Of a stretch of DNA of 64,000 bases, positions 37,295 through 44,855 are shown one piece after another. The notes beneath the pieces were generated by a model. The model was not told the origin of the DNA. It searched no databases and saw only the letters and a list, made by a program, of their open reading frames with translations. Every line of letters starts with the position of its first letter. Within the stretch, counting starts at the first letter, position 1. Source of the DNA: Candidatus Heimdallarchaeota archaeon (lineage in GTDB: Archaea; Asgardarchaeota; Heimdallarchaeia; Heimdallarchaeales; Heimdallarchaeaceae); the NCBI GenBank assembly GCA_018238545.1, contig JABCTC010000002.1:64001-128000 (forward strand). The letters run 5' to 3'. The position numbers and the translations under genes were made by a program.

Positions 37295-37867
37295 TTACAT
37301 GAAAATAATGAGAATTGTTGAGATAGCAATAGTTACAACACATATTATTATCATAAAGATAAGTTGTGGTTGAAAGAAAGGCTCTTTAAGATCTACTAAA
37401 CTTATTTCTTTTTTATTGAACACTGAAATTACAAAAAATATCTCTGCAGTGAAAAATACAACAAAAACTCCCATTACTATTAGAATTTTCCAGAAATCCA
37501 AAGAGCCTGAGGAAATTGAATAAACTAGGGTAAAACCATAGATTGGAATGAAGCCAATGTAAAAATACATTATTTGGAAAGCTGTTTGTATAGATCTCTT
37601 ATTCTCTCCCTCCAGTTTTATTGTGAAACTTGCATACTTACCTGATAATGAAAGAGTAGCAAGAAGAAAAGTTGCAGCTAGTAATGTTAAAAAGAAACCT
37701 AGAGCTGAAAATCCAACATTGATAGTAGTGTCAATAAACGATTTATAAATTAGAGCCTGTCCCCCACCCAAAGATGAACCAACTAAAACAGCTCCTAAAG
37801 GATTGAGTGTTCTAGGTTTTTTTACGATAGGTTTTTTTGTTGCAAAATCCTTGTCTGTTAAGACCAA
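37295..37867 (-). CDS. Unknown four-helix membrane protein
   Basis: This 190-residue protein has a basic N-terminal ~25 residues and four hydrophobic segments, near 50-75, 95-115, 125-150 and 165-190, so it is an integral membrane protein. There are no catalytic motifs. The only start that fits is TTG at 37867, right after the Nudix stop (TAATTG) and behind AAGGGGA, so it is the second gene of a Nudix operon. Confidence 0.6.
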   Translation of the reverse strand: MVLTDKDFATKKPIVKKPRTLNPLGAVLVGSSLGGGQALIYKSFIDTTINVGFSALGFFLTLLAATFLLATLSLSGKYASFTIKLEGENKRSIQTAFQIMYFYIGFIPIYGFTLVYSISSGSLDFWKILIVMGVFVVFFTAEIFFVISVFNKKEISLVDLKEPFFQPQLIFMIIICVVTIAISTILIIFM

Positions 37868-38317
37868 TTAGAATTCCCCTTTTGGTTGTTTAGTTAATTC
37901 GTTTTCTTTGAGATATCTTTCTGCGGCTCTTATAACTTTTCTTGTATTTTCAAAAGTTAACATTTCAAGAGCTTTCTCATAAGTTGCCCATTGGAACCCT
38001 ATATGTTCTTTGGAAATTTGAACATCAGTTGTATTAGCTATACCAACAAGATAAATAACCGTTTTTTTAATCTTGTGAGAACCTCTAGCAAAATAATATG
38101 TGATTTTATGTTTAAATTCTTCTAGGATAGAGATGTCGTTTATTCCTGTTTCCTCAAAAGCTTCTCTTAAAGCGGCTTGAAACACAGTTTCTTTCCCTTC
38201 AATTCTACCTTTTGTTAATCCCCACCTGTTCTCTGTTACTCTGCTACGTCCATAATTGAGTAAGAGATAATAACCTGAATTGTACAAAACTATTCCAGCT
38301 GAGGTTTCAGTTTCCAT
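37868..38317 (-). CDS. Nudix hydrolase, diadenosine tetraphosphatase-like
   Basis: This 149-residue protein has a complete Nudix box from Gly37 to Ile59, ending REAFEETGI, with the metal-binding Glu residues present. The start ETETSAGIVLYN and the downstream GFQWATYEKAL resemble bis(5'-nucleosyl)-tetraphosphatases that clear Ap4A. The exact nucleotide substrate cannot be fixed from sequence. It heads a two-gene operon with the membrane protein. Confidence 0.88.
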   Translation of the reverse strand: METETSAGIVLYNSGYYLLLNYGRSRVTENRWGLTKGRIEGKETVFQAALREAFEETGINDISILEEFKHKITYYFARGSHKIKKTVIYLVGIANTTDVQISKEHIGFQWATYEKALEMLTFENTRKVIRAAERYLKENELTKQPKGEF

Positions 38318-38379
38318 AATATCATCGTTTGTGGATGTTAAGAATGCTACAAATAAATAACCTTGGGTTAATTACATTC

Positions 38380-38406
38380 TTCTACAACAGATATTTTTAT
38401 GTAGAA
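38380..38406 (+). promoter_or_regulatory. Inverted repeat straddling the TATA element of the 38426 gene
   Basis: TTCTACA (38380-38386) and TGTAGAA (38400-38406) flank the TATA-like ATATTTTTAT (38391-38400), about 30 nt before ATG 38426. A repressor bound here would block TBP. Confidence 0.35.
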
Positions 38407-38425
38407 TAAAAAGTTATTTACTTTA

Positions 38426-39271
38426 ATGATTCATCAAATAGCATTTATGGATATTGAGACTGGATTAGGTCGTACGGTTTACACAGATAACACAGTAAAA
38501 ATGAGTGAGGAACTTATATGGCCAATGATTTGTGCATTGAACAATTTTGTGATAGAGTGCACTGAAAGTAGACGAGGGCTGGTGAATGCTGCGCTTGAAG
38601 ATATCAAAATATATCTTTATCCGCCTTTAGGGGAAGGGAATCCATTAAGATTCGTATTTTTTGCTGATTTGTATGAAAATACAGCGTATATTGAGAAAAG
38701 GGGTCAAGCTATTTTCAATATCCTATCACCTCATATCTCGTTTGAGTATTATTCCCCCCCAGAGGAAATATTGGGAAAAGTATTAGAGATAGCGAAATTT
38801 ACCCAAACTTTTCCAGAAAAGCAAATACATGATAGTTTTTTAGAAACGGTGAAACACAAAATAAAGAATCTGGAAAAAGAAGGAAAAATATTTATTGCTG
38901 ATTTGTTTGTCGGTGATATTGATCAGGGAAAAGTTTACAGTATCTCTTCTAAAGAGAATCTTATTGAAAAAGATAGTGTACTTCTTTTCTCTGAATTATT
39001 GACAGCATTTTCTATAGATAGTGAGATTATTGTTAAATCAACTCTTTCTATCAAAGAGAAACAAAGGCTTGAAAACGAAAACATAAATGTTTTAGAACTG
39101 AAGGAAGGCTGGTATTTGAAGCAATTAAGCAAAAGTGAAAGTGATTTCTGGTTAGTAGGTTACTTCTATTACAATGATAAATTCGAACAAGAGATATTCA
39201 ACATGCTTGATTGGGTATCTCAGGTACTTGCAGAAGAGATTATGGAAGGGTTGGTTGAAAGACCATTTTAG
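38426..39271 (+). CDS. Unknown protein with a longin-like N-terminal half
   Basis: In this 281-residue protein, residues 1-115 follow the longin-fold pattern: a first strand MIHQIAFMDIE, a helix (ELIWPMICALNNFVIE), further strands with KIYLYPP and RFVFFADLYE, then a long helix ending in a FEYY-like segment. The second half is a separate alpha/beta region. Longin and roadblock folds are common in Asgard archaea as small-GTPase partners, but no GTPase lies nearby, and this call rests on pattern only. Confidence 0.4.
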   Translation: MIHQIAFMDIETGLGRTVYTDNTVKMSEELIWPMICALNNFVIECTESRRGLVNAALEDIKIYLYPPLGEGNPLRFVFFADLYENTAYIEKRGQAIFNILSPHISFEYYSPPEEILGKVLEIAKFTQTFPEKQIHDSFLETVKHKIKNLEKEGKIFIADLFVGDIDQGKVYSISSKENLIEKDSVLLFSELLTAFSIDSEIIVKSTLSIKEKQRLENENINVLELKEGWYLKQLSKSESDFWLVGYFYYNDKFEQEIFNMLDWVSQVLAEEIMEGLVERPF

Positions 39272-40713
39272 TTATGCTGAACTTCTTCAACAGCCTCTTC
39301 TATGCTCGAGTCATTGTCGTTGTTTTTTCTTTTATCCGTTTCAGGAAACTTCATTGTTAGGAATAACAGAAGTGGATATAAAATAATGCTAATTATAAAG
39401 GGGACTAACAGACCCATTGTATCAATCGTTTTTTCAATGATAAATCCCGCAATAATGCCAGTAGGTAACCAACCAAGCCCTTTGATACCTGTCACCATAC
39501 CATAAACCTCAGCTCTTCTCTTCTTATCAAAATCGGAAAGAATAGATAATATACTTGGTACCCAAAAAGCTATACTTGCGCCTAAACCGGCCCAACCTAC
39601 GAGAATTACGTATAGTCTATATTCAGGCAGAGTGAAGTGTGCTATAATATTTGTTGTAAAAAACAATGATCCTGCCAATTGGCTCATCATTAACATTTCT
39701 TTTCTTTTTAATTTATCAGAAATCTTAGTTAAGGGGATGAAGAAAATTATTGTACTGAGACTCATGACCAATTGCATAGTTGCTATATGACTTTCTGTAT
39801 ATGCATAAACGTATTTAACAGCCCCATTATAGATATTCAAACTAAGACCAAATACGAAAGAATCAAAAATGAAATAACCTATTGCATATTTCACACCTTT
39901 AGTCTTGAAGATGTCTCCAACAAGATGCATGTCTCTTTTTACATTTCGAAGCAATTGGCTACTCTCTGTTTTCTCTGAAAGATTCCTGAAAATAAGTAGA
40001 AAGGGCATAATGAGAAAGTGTAAGATTGAAATAAAGAACTGTACTGTAACTTGTCCCAAAGCTTTCATTGATTGGAAGAATTGTTTCCAGAAATTTGTCG
40101 TAAAATCTTCTATAACAAATGATTCTTTTAGTCTGAATAATTGATATAGAAACATGATTGTGTAACCTCCAATTAAACCATAGAAATAATAATAAAGTGG
40201 TATCTGATTTGCGAAAATCCGAATTATAATAGGTCCAACTAGACCACTAGCATAGATTGCAATGAAAATGAAAGAAAAAGAAGAAGCTTTTTTATCTTCA
40301 TCACTACTTTCCGCTGTTAAAGCCACTAAAGCGGGATCTGAAATGCCAAAACCTAAATTAACTAATAACAATCCTGATATAATCAGAAATAGCGGAAGTG
40401 CTATGGGAACCATTGAGGAAATAGCGAATAAAACCATCGCAGGAATATAAAGAAACAGCCCTGCTAAGTACACTCTTTTTCTACCTACTCTATCACTCAC
40501 TTCACTTACTAAAATCATCGGAATTAGTTGTGCAAGATTAGCTGCAGTCATTATCAACCCAAACATAAACTCTGAATCTATATAGTCAACAAGAAATGGC
40601 TGCAGAATTACATTATAGAACCCGCTACATAATCCCCAAATTAGGTTAGCAAAGAATATCGTACGAATATTCTTAAACCGAGATGGGTGTAATGCCATTG
40701 CTCGTACAGCCAT
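39268..40713 (-). CDS. Major facilitator superfamily transporter
   Basis: This 481-residue protein has about 12 membrane helices in two bundles. The typical loop motif SEVSDRVGRKRVYLAGL after TM2 marks the MFS, and the second half has KISDKLKRKEML. A long charged loop near 195-265 separates the halves. The substrate is unknown. The C-terminal tail is acidic and Asn-rich. A TTTTAATT element about 26 nt before ATG 40713 is the likely promoter. It shares a TTAG stop overlap with the convergent gene. Confidence 0.9.
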   Translation of the reverse strand: MAVRAMALHPSRFKNIRTIFFANLIWGLCSGFYNVILQPFLVDYIDSEFMFGLIMTAANLAQLIPMILVSEVSDRVGRKRVYLAGLFLYIPAMVLFAISSMVPIALPLFLIISGLLLVNLGFGISDPALVALTAESSDEDKKASSFSFIFIAIYASGLVGPIIIRIFANQIPLYYYFYGLIGGYTIMFLYQLFRLKESFVIEDFTTNFWKQFFQSMKALGQVTVQFFISILHFLIMPFLLIFRNLSEKTESSQLLRNVKRDMHLVGDIFKTKGVKYAIGYFIFDSFVFGLSLNIYNGAVKYVYAYTESHIATMQLVMSLSTIIFFIPLTKISDKLKRKEMLMMSQLAGSLFFTTNIIAHFTLPEYRLYVILVGWAGLGASIAFWVPSILSILSDFDKKRRAEVYGMVTGIKGLGWLPTGIIAGFIIEKTIDTMGLLVPFIISIILYPLLLFLTMKFPETDKRKNNDNDSSIEEAVEEVQHN

Positions 40714-40792
40714 GATTTTCTATCATTCTAAAGCAATTAAAAGGTAATTGGTTAAAGTTAACGTCGTATAAAATATATTGTCACATCCTAGC

Positions 40793-40804
40793 TTTTATAA
40801 ATTA
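40793..40804 (+). promoter_or_regulatory. TATA element of the larA-like gene
   Basis: TTTTATAAATTA is centred about 26 nt before ATG 40823, predicting a leaderless mRNA. Confidence 0.5.
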
Positions 40805-40822
40805 ATCTTAAGGGTTTAGCCT

Positions 40823-42205
40823 ATGAGCGAATATATGGATACACCTATTTCTTGGGGCTCAGAATATATCACAGAATTTATTCCTAAGAAATATGCGGAT
40901 CAAACAAAGTTTCTCAATCCTCCTGATTTCTCGAAAAAACCAATGTTTGAAGGTAGTATTGAAGAAGCTCTAGAAAACGTTTTGAATAATCCAATTGGAT
41001 ACGATATTCCTTTTGCTGAACTTCTAAAACAAAAATACGAAGTTGGAAAACCAATAGTTTTTGCTGTTGATGATCAAACTAGACCAAACATACATACAAA
41101 AATAGTTCTACCTCTTCTAATTGAAACTGTTCTTTCTTTGGGTGTGAAAAAAGAAGATATACGAGTATTAATAGCAACTGGCACTCATAGATTTCCAAAA
41201 GAAGATGAATATAACAAAATAGTTGGTGAAAAGGTTTTTGCAGAATATAAATCCCAAATCATACCTCATGATTGCAAAAATGATGTTAAAATGATAGGAG
41301 AAAGCGATGCTGGAACACCAATGGGATTCAACAAACTTGCCTTTGAAGCAGCTATCCTAATCCCCATAACCGACACTGAACTTCATTATTTTGCAGGATG
41401 TGCTGGAACCATAAAAGAAATATGTCCAGGTATTGCTAGTAGCGAAACAGTAAGAATAAATCATCCTAAAATGTTTGATGTGGATCTAGGATTTGTTCCA
41501 GAGTGCAGACTCGGTAACACTGAGGGTAATCCTGTAATCTCAGACATTAAAAATATGGTTAACATTCTAAAGAAGCAAATCACAATCTTTGGTGTAGATA
41601 CAATTGTAACTGAAGGAAAAATAGTTTACATTAATGCAGGCGATCTAGTAGCACTTCACGATGAAGCAACTAAACACATTGTTGAAATGAGAACTGTAAG
41701 ACTTCCAAAAGCTGGAGATATTGTTATCAGTGCAATGCAAAGTTGGGGTATCAATTTATATCAAGCTGGCAAAGGAATTCATGCTGCATGGAATGCTGTA
41801 AGACAAGATGGAAAGGGTATAATTATTGCTGTTGCTCCTTTATCTTATGGAATTGGAAATGCTAATTACGAAAAAGTGATGGAAGAGGCCAAAGAATTCA
41901 CTATTCAAGAAGCTTTAGAATATGTCTTAGATAATTACTGTACAGAAGACACATTCAAAATTGGTAATCAAAAACCAGTAGATACACTAAGAATCATGAA
42001 AACAATTGGTAAAGACAATCTCAAATTTGTTGCAGATTGGGAGCCAGAAACATTAACTAACACTTACAAGGTTATGGCAATCAAAAAACCAGATGAAGCT
42101 CCAGCTGAAGCAATCAAGCGACAAGTTGAAGAATATATGAATGATAATCCCGATGGTCAAATATACATTATGGATGACCCTGGACTCTATGTAATCATAG
42201 AGTAA
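40823..42205 (+). CDS. LarA-family nickel-pincer racemase/epimerase
   Basis: This 460-residue protein has FAVDDQTRP near 80 and IATGTHRFPKEDE near 115, the two N-terminal LarA motifs. FAGCAGTIKEICPGIAS near 195 holds the lysine that anchors the nickel-pincer cofactor, and RINHPKM near 215 holds a catalytic His. LarA homologues racemise lactate or related 2-hydroxy acids, and many act on sugar acids or others. The larB, larC and larE genes that make the cofactor are not in this window. A poly-T run follows the stop. Confidence 0.85.
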   Translation: MSEYMDTPISWGSEYITEFIPKKYADQTKFLNPPDFSKKPMFEGSIEEALENVLNNPIGYDIPFAELLKQKYEVGKPIVFAVDDQTRPNIHTKIVLPLLIETVLSLGVKKEDIRVLIATGTHRFPKEDEYNKIVGEKVFAEYKSQIIPHDCKNDVKMIGESDAGTPMGFNKLAFEAAILIPITDTELHYFAGCAGTIKEICPGIASSETVRINHPKMFDVDLGFVPECRLGNTEGNPVISDIKNMVNILKKQITIFGVDTIVTEGKIVYINAGDLVALHDEATKHIVEMRTVRLPKAGDIVISAMQSWGINLYQAGKGIHAAWNAVRQDGKGIIIAVAPLSYGIGNANYEKVMEEAKEFTIQEALEYVLDNYCTEDTFKIGNQKPVDTLRIMKTIGKDNLKFVADWEPETLTNTYKVMAIKKPDEAPAEAIKRQVEEYMNDNPDGQIYIMDDPGLYVIIE

Positions 42206-42210
42206 AACTC

Positions 42211-42219
42211 TTTTTTTTT
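42211..42219 (+). terminator. Poly-T terminator after the larA-like gene
   Basis: A run of nine T residues begins 6 nt after the stop codon and fits archaeal U-tract termination. It overlaps the end of the convergent zinc-ribbon gene. Confidence 0.5.
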
Positions 42220-42475
42220 AAATTTCTAAAGTGTCTTCTGGCCACATTTTTTCAACTATCTCAGAATTACATTTCATGCATAGATTCTTCTTTTGTATTA
42301 TTCCATCTCTATCAGTTGAAAAATTCTGAATTAACCCTCGATCGCATAGAATGTCCGATTTGCACTCAGGACAATAAAAATACCGACCTTGTTGTTTTGG
42401 AGACCAAAGATATTTACTACATGAAGCGCAACGATTTCGAAAATCACATTTGAGATGTTGAGCTATTATAACCAA
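42218..42475 (-). CDS. Small zinc-ribbon protein
   Basis: This 85-residue protein has three Cys pairs: CASC near 17, CPEC near 36 and CMKC near 67. It probably folds around one or two zinc ions. The start must be TTG at 42475, 4 nt after the upstream gene's stop and behind GAGGA. The function is unknown; a nucleic-acid or protein-binding role is typical of such ribbons. Confidence 0.55.
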   Translation of the reverse strand: MVIIAQHLKCDFRNRCASCSKYLWSPKQQGRYFYCPECKSDILCDRGLIQNFSTDRDGIIQKKNLCMKCNSEIVEKMWPEDTLEI

Positions 42476-42479
42476 ATTC

Positions 42480-42707
42480 TTAATCCTCCTTCTTCATTAA
42501 CCAGTCGTGATAATCTCTTTTTCTTTGACGTTCCTTACGATCTGATTCTTCATCAGATTCACCCATTTCCTTTTTAAATTCAGAGCGAATTGTAGACCTT
42601 ACAGAATCATATTCTCCTCTCTTAAAAGATAAACCACAGTCTAGACAAACCATAAAAGGAGCTTTATATTTTACTTCTCCCCCACAATCGGGACACCGAG
42701 CCATCAT
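42480..42707 (-). CDS. Small zinc-ribbon protein with charged tail
   Basis: This 75-residue protein has an N-terminal ribbon CPDCG ... CLDCG near 5-26, followed by a highly charged helical tail ending DYHDWLMKKED. It forms an operon with the next zinc-ribbon gene. The ATG at 42704 is an equally good start. The function is unknown. Confidence 0.6.
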   Translation of the reverse strand: MMARCPDCGGEVKYKAPFMVCLDCGLSFKRGEYDSVRSTIRSEFKKEMGESDEESDRKERQRKRDYHDWLMKKED

Positions 42708-42820
42708 TTCACCTTCTTAATTATTCAAATATAAGTGTTAAAGTTTAAAAATTAATGCTTTGTGTCAAGTTTGGTATAAACTATGACTACATCATATAGC
42801 GTTAGATATCGCAAACAAAA

Positions 42821-42894
42821 TGGTGCAACTGCCGGGATTCGAACCCGGGTTTGCAGCTTGGGAAGCTGCAGTCCTACCACTAGACTACAGATGC
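42821..42894 (-). tRNA. tRNA-Gly (anticodon CCC)
   Basis: Read on the minus strand: 7-bp acceptor stem, D arm GTCT...GGAC, anticodon stem GCAGC/GCTGC with loop TTCCCAA (anticodon CCC), a 4-nt variable loop, T arm CCGGG-TTCGAAT-CCCGG, discriminator A and an encoded CCA. The acceptor has one T-T mismatch (position 4 with 69). There is no intron. The CCA being encoded is notable next to the degenerate cca homologue elsewhere in the window. Confidence 0.95.
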
Positions 42895-43002
42895 AGTAAT
42901 CTAATTGAAAAAACGATTATTACATTTTTAATACTTTCTCTCTTACGCTATATTTGCAAACTTATAAATACATTAACAGTAGTCTATTACAATAGTGATA
43001 AT

Positions 43003-43425
43003 ATGTCAACTAAGTATTTCTGTCAAAATTGTGGTTCAATAATTGAAGAAGGTATAAAATTCTGTGCTAATTGCGGAACTTCTGTATCAGAAAGACAACC
43101 AGCAGCTCAACAACCAGTGGCTCAACCAGCACAAGCATATACTCCAGCTCAACCATATGCAGCAGCTGCACCAACATATATTCCTGCGCAACTGGGAGTC
43201 CCTGCAGGAATCTCTCCTCTCAGTAGAACAGTAGCATTATTATTGTGTATCTTTTTTGGTTGGATGGGTGTTCATAAATTCTACGTAGGAAAAGTAGGAG
43301 ATGGAATTATATATCTCTTGTTCTCATGGACAGGCGTTCCAGCATTCATTGCTTTTATTGAGATATTTATAATCGCAAATGGTACTTTTAGAGATGACAA
43401 AGGCCTACCTCTTGTAACTTGGTAG
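43003..43425 (+). CDS. Zinc-ribbon/TM2-domain membrane protein
   Basis: This 140-residue protein starts with a zinc ribbon, FCQNCG ... FCANCG (7-27), then a Pro/Ala/Gln-rich linker (about 30-65) and a TM2 domain with two membrane helices around the GWMGVHKFYVGK motif (near 95-107). ATG at 43003 is chosen: the open frame continues upstream only through the antisense of tRNA-Gly, which is an artefact. CTTATAAATA lies about 38 nt upstream. TM2 proteins sit in membranes, and their function is unclear. Confidence 0.85.
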   Translation: MSTKYFCQNCGSIIEEGIKFCANCGTSVSERQPAAQQPVAQPAQAYTPAQPYAAAAPTYIPAQLGVPAGISPLSRTVALLLCIFFGWMGVHKFYVGKVGDGIIYLLFSWTGVPAFIAFIEIFIIANGTFRDDKGLPLVTW

Positions 43426-43445
43426 TAAATCCTTTAAAATAACAT

Positions 43446-43475
43446 GGAGATTTTACCTCCTTTTATTCTTCCTTT
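43446..43475 (+). terminator. Hairpin and T-rich terminator after the TM2 gene
   Basis: GGAG-N7-CTCC is followed by TTTTATTCTTCCTTTTT. It lies between the TM2 gene and the convergent aminotransferase-like gene. Confidence 0.4.
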
Positions 43476-43488
43476 TTAGAAAATTAAT

Positions 43489-44679
43489 TTACTTAGCTGA
43501 CATAATTTCTTTTAGATTCTCTAATAGAATTCTTATCTCTTCTTTGGAATTATATAAGTGTGTAGAAATCCTGACTAAGTCATTATACTTCTGTTCATAC
43601 ATAAACAGATGGGAACATAGGGCACCGCTTCTGGAAGTGATATTATTCGTATCTTCTAAAATCATCGCTACATCATGAGCTTCGAATTTGTCACTTCCAA
43701 ATGAAATGATAGGACCATATTCTGCTCCATCAACTTCCATTAAGGTTATGTTCGGAATGTTTTGTAGTTCCTTCCTAAGTAACAAATTAAGTTGTTTTTC
43801 ATGAGTTTGAATTTTCTCTAAACCTATATTAGACAAAACTTTCAAACTGTTGGATAAAGCTACTATCCCAGCAACATTGATAATACCTGGTTCAAATTTT
43901 GCATCAGATCTTTCTAAAACGTAAAGGTATTCTTCTAAAGCTATAATAGAACCCCCACCAACGAGCAAAGGATCCATGCGTTTATACATCTCAGGATTGG
44001 TGATATGAAAGGCGGTACCTTGTGGACCTAGAGCACCTATACAACCAGATGATATAACTAAATCTGGTAAATTCGCAGAGAAATCAATAATTTCATGTCC
44101 TATAGTTTGGCTTATATCCAAGAATAATAAAGCCCCCAAATCTTTGCACAATTTACTTATTCCTACCCAGTCTCTCTTTACACCATTTGTGACTGCTAAT
44201 GAGGAAAGCAAGACAATATCTCCTTCTCTTTCAATTTTCTCTTGTATAGATTGAAAGAGATTAGTTTCTTCCTCAATTGTTAAATAATTGATTTTAGTGC
44301 CAAATGTATTATGAACTCTTATCGCAGGAGCAAGTATGGAATGTTCTTCCAACATGCTTGAAATTATCTTTCTCTCTTTCATTTTATCTAAAGAAAATAA
44401 AGCATTTGTCAGAGCGATTTCTCTGGTAGGAAAGAAGGAAACGTTTGATTCAGAAGAATTGAAAAAGTTCCTAATCTCATTTCGGGATACTTCAATTACC
44501 TTGGGAGCTGCAGAAGCTTCTTGACTCATGCTTCGAACAGCTGCTCCATTTACCTCTTTATAGTATGAAATCATCTTGTTCAAAGAAGTGACAGGCATCT
44601 TTCCCATTGTTGCAGAATCGAGGTAAATTTTACCCTCAGGTATTGTAAACTCTTCACCAAACCTTGTGATATGTGACAT
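43489..44679 (-). CDS. Class V aminotransferase-like protein lacking the PLP lysine (paralogue A)
   Basis: This 396-residue protein has the fold type I PLP layout: LEEHSILAPAIR near 110 (ring-stacking His), LLFLDISQTIGH near 185 (Asp for the pyridine nitrogen) and the C-terminal RSGALCSHLF near 350. The lysine that forms the Schiff base should lie two residues before ALGPQG, but this position is Gly215 (SSGCIGALGPQG). It may bind PLP non-covalently, bind another ligand or act as a scaffold. A TATA-like TTTTAATATAG lies 26 nt before the ATG. Paralogue B lies upstream. Confidence 0.85.
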   Translation of the reverse strand: MSHITRFGEEFTIPEGKIYLDSATMGKMPVTSLNKMISYYKEVNGAAVRSMSQEASAAPKVIEVSRNEIRNFFNSSESNVSFFPTREIALTNALFSLDKMKERKIISSMLEEHSILAPAIRVHNTFGTKINYLTIEEETNLFQSIQEKIEREGDIVLLSSLAVTNGVKRDWVGISKLCKDLGALLFLDISQTIGHEIIDFSANLPDLVISSGCIGALGPQGTAFHITNPEMYKRMDPLLVGGGSIIALEEYLYVLERSDAKFEPGIINVAGIVALSNSLKVLSNIGLEKIQTHEKQLNLLLRKELQNIPNITLMEVDGAEYGPIISFGSDKFEAHDVAMILEDTNNITSRSGALCSHLFMYEQKYNDLVRISTHLYNSKEEIRILLENLKEIMSAK

Positions 44680-44790
44680 TAAAAAGAGGAACTTACTAAC
44701 TATATTAAAAGATTTTGAGAAAATATCTTCAAAAGCATAACATTTGTATAGTTAGAGGCATATTCTTGCTTAGGAATGATCGAAAGGCAT

Positions 44791-44819
44791 TTGATTTAGC
44801 AAATTTGCTATGAAATCAA
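44791..44819. repeat. 29-bp dyad between the two aminotransferase-like genes
   Basis: TTGATTT and AAATCAA arms enclose the perfect 14-bp palindrome TAGCAAATTTGCTA (44797-44810), with a 2-nt bulge. It lies 37 nt after the stop of paralogue B and 112 nt before the start of paralogue A, so it could be an operator or an RNA hairpin that ends the first transcript. Confidence 0.45.
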
Positions 44820-44855
44820 GAAGCTAAGTGACCTAAATTTTAATTTCATTTTTCT

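Noticed and set aside
42820..43002. An N-terminal extension of the TM2 gene beginning inside the tRNA region
   Set aside because: It is the antisense of the tRNA-Gly gene; the true start is ATG 43003 with a TATA-like element upstream.
44696..44755. 9-bp inverted repeat CTAACTATA/TATAGTTAG with 42-nt spacing
   Set aside because: Too widely spaced and AT-rich to support a function without conservation data.
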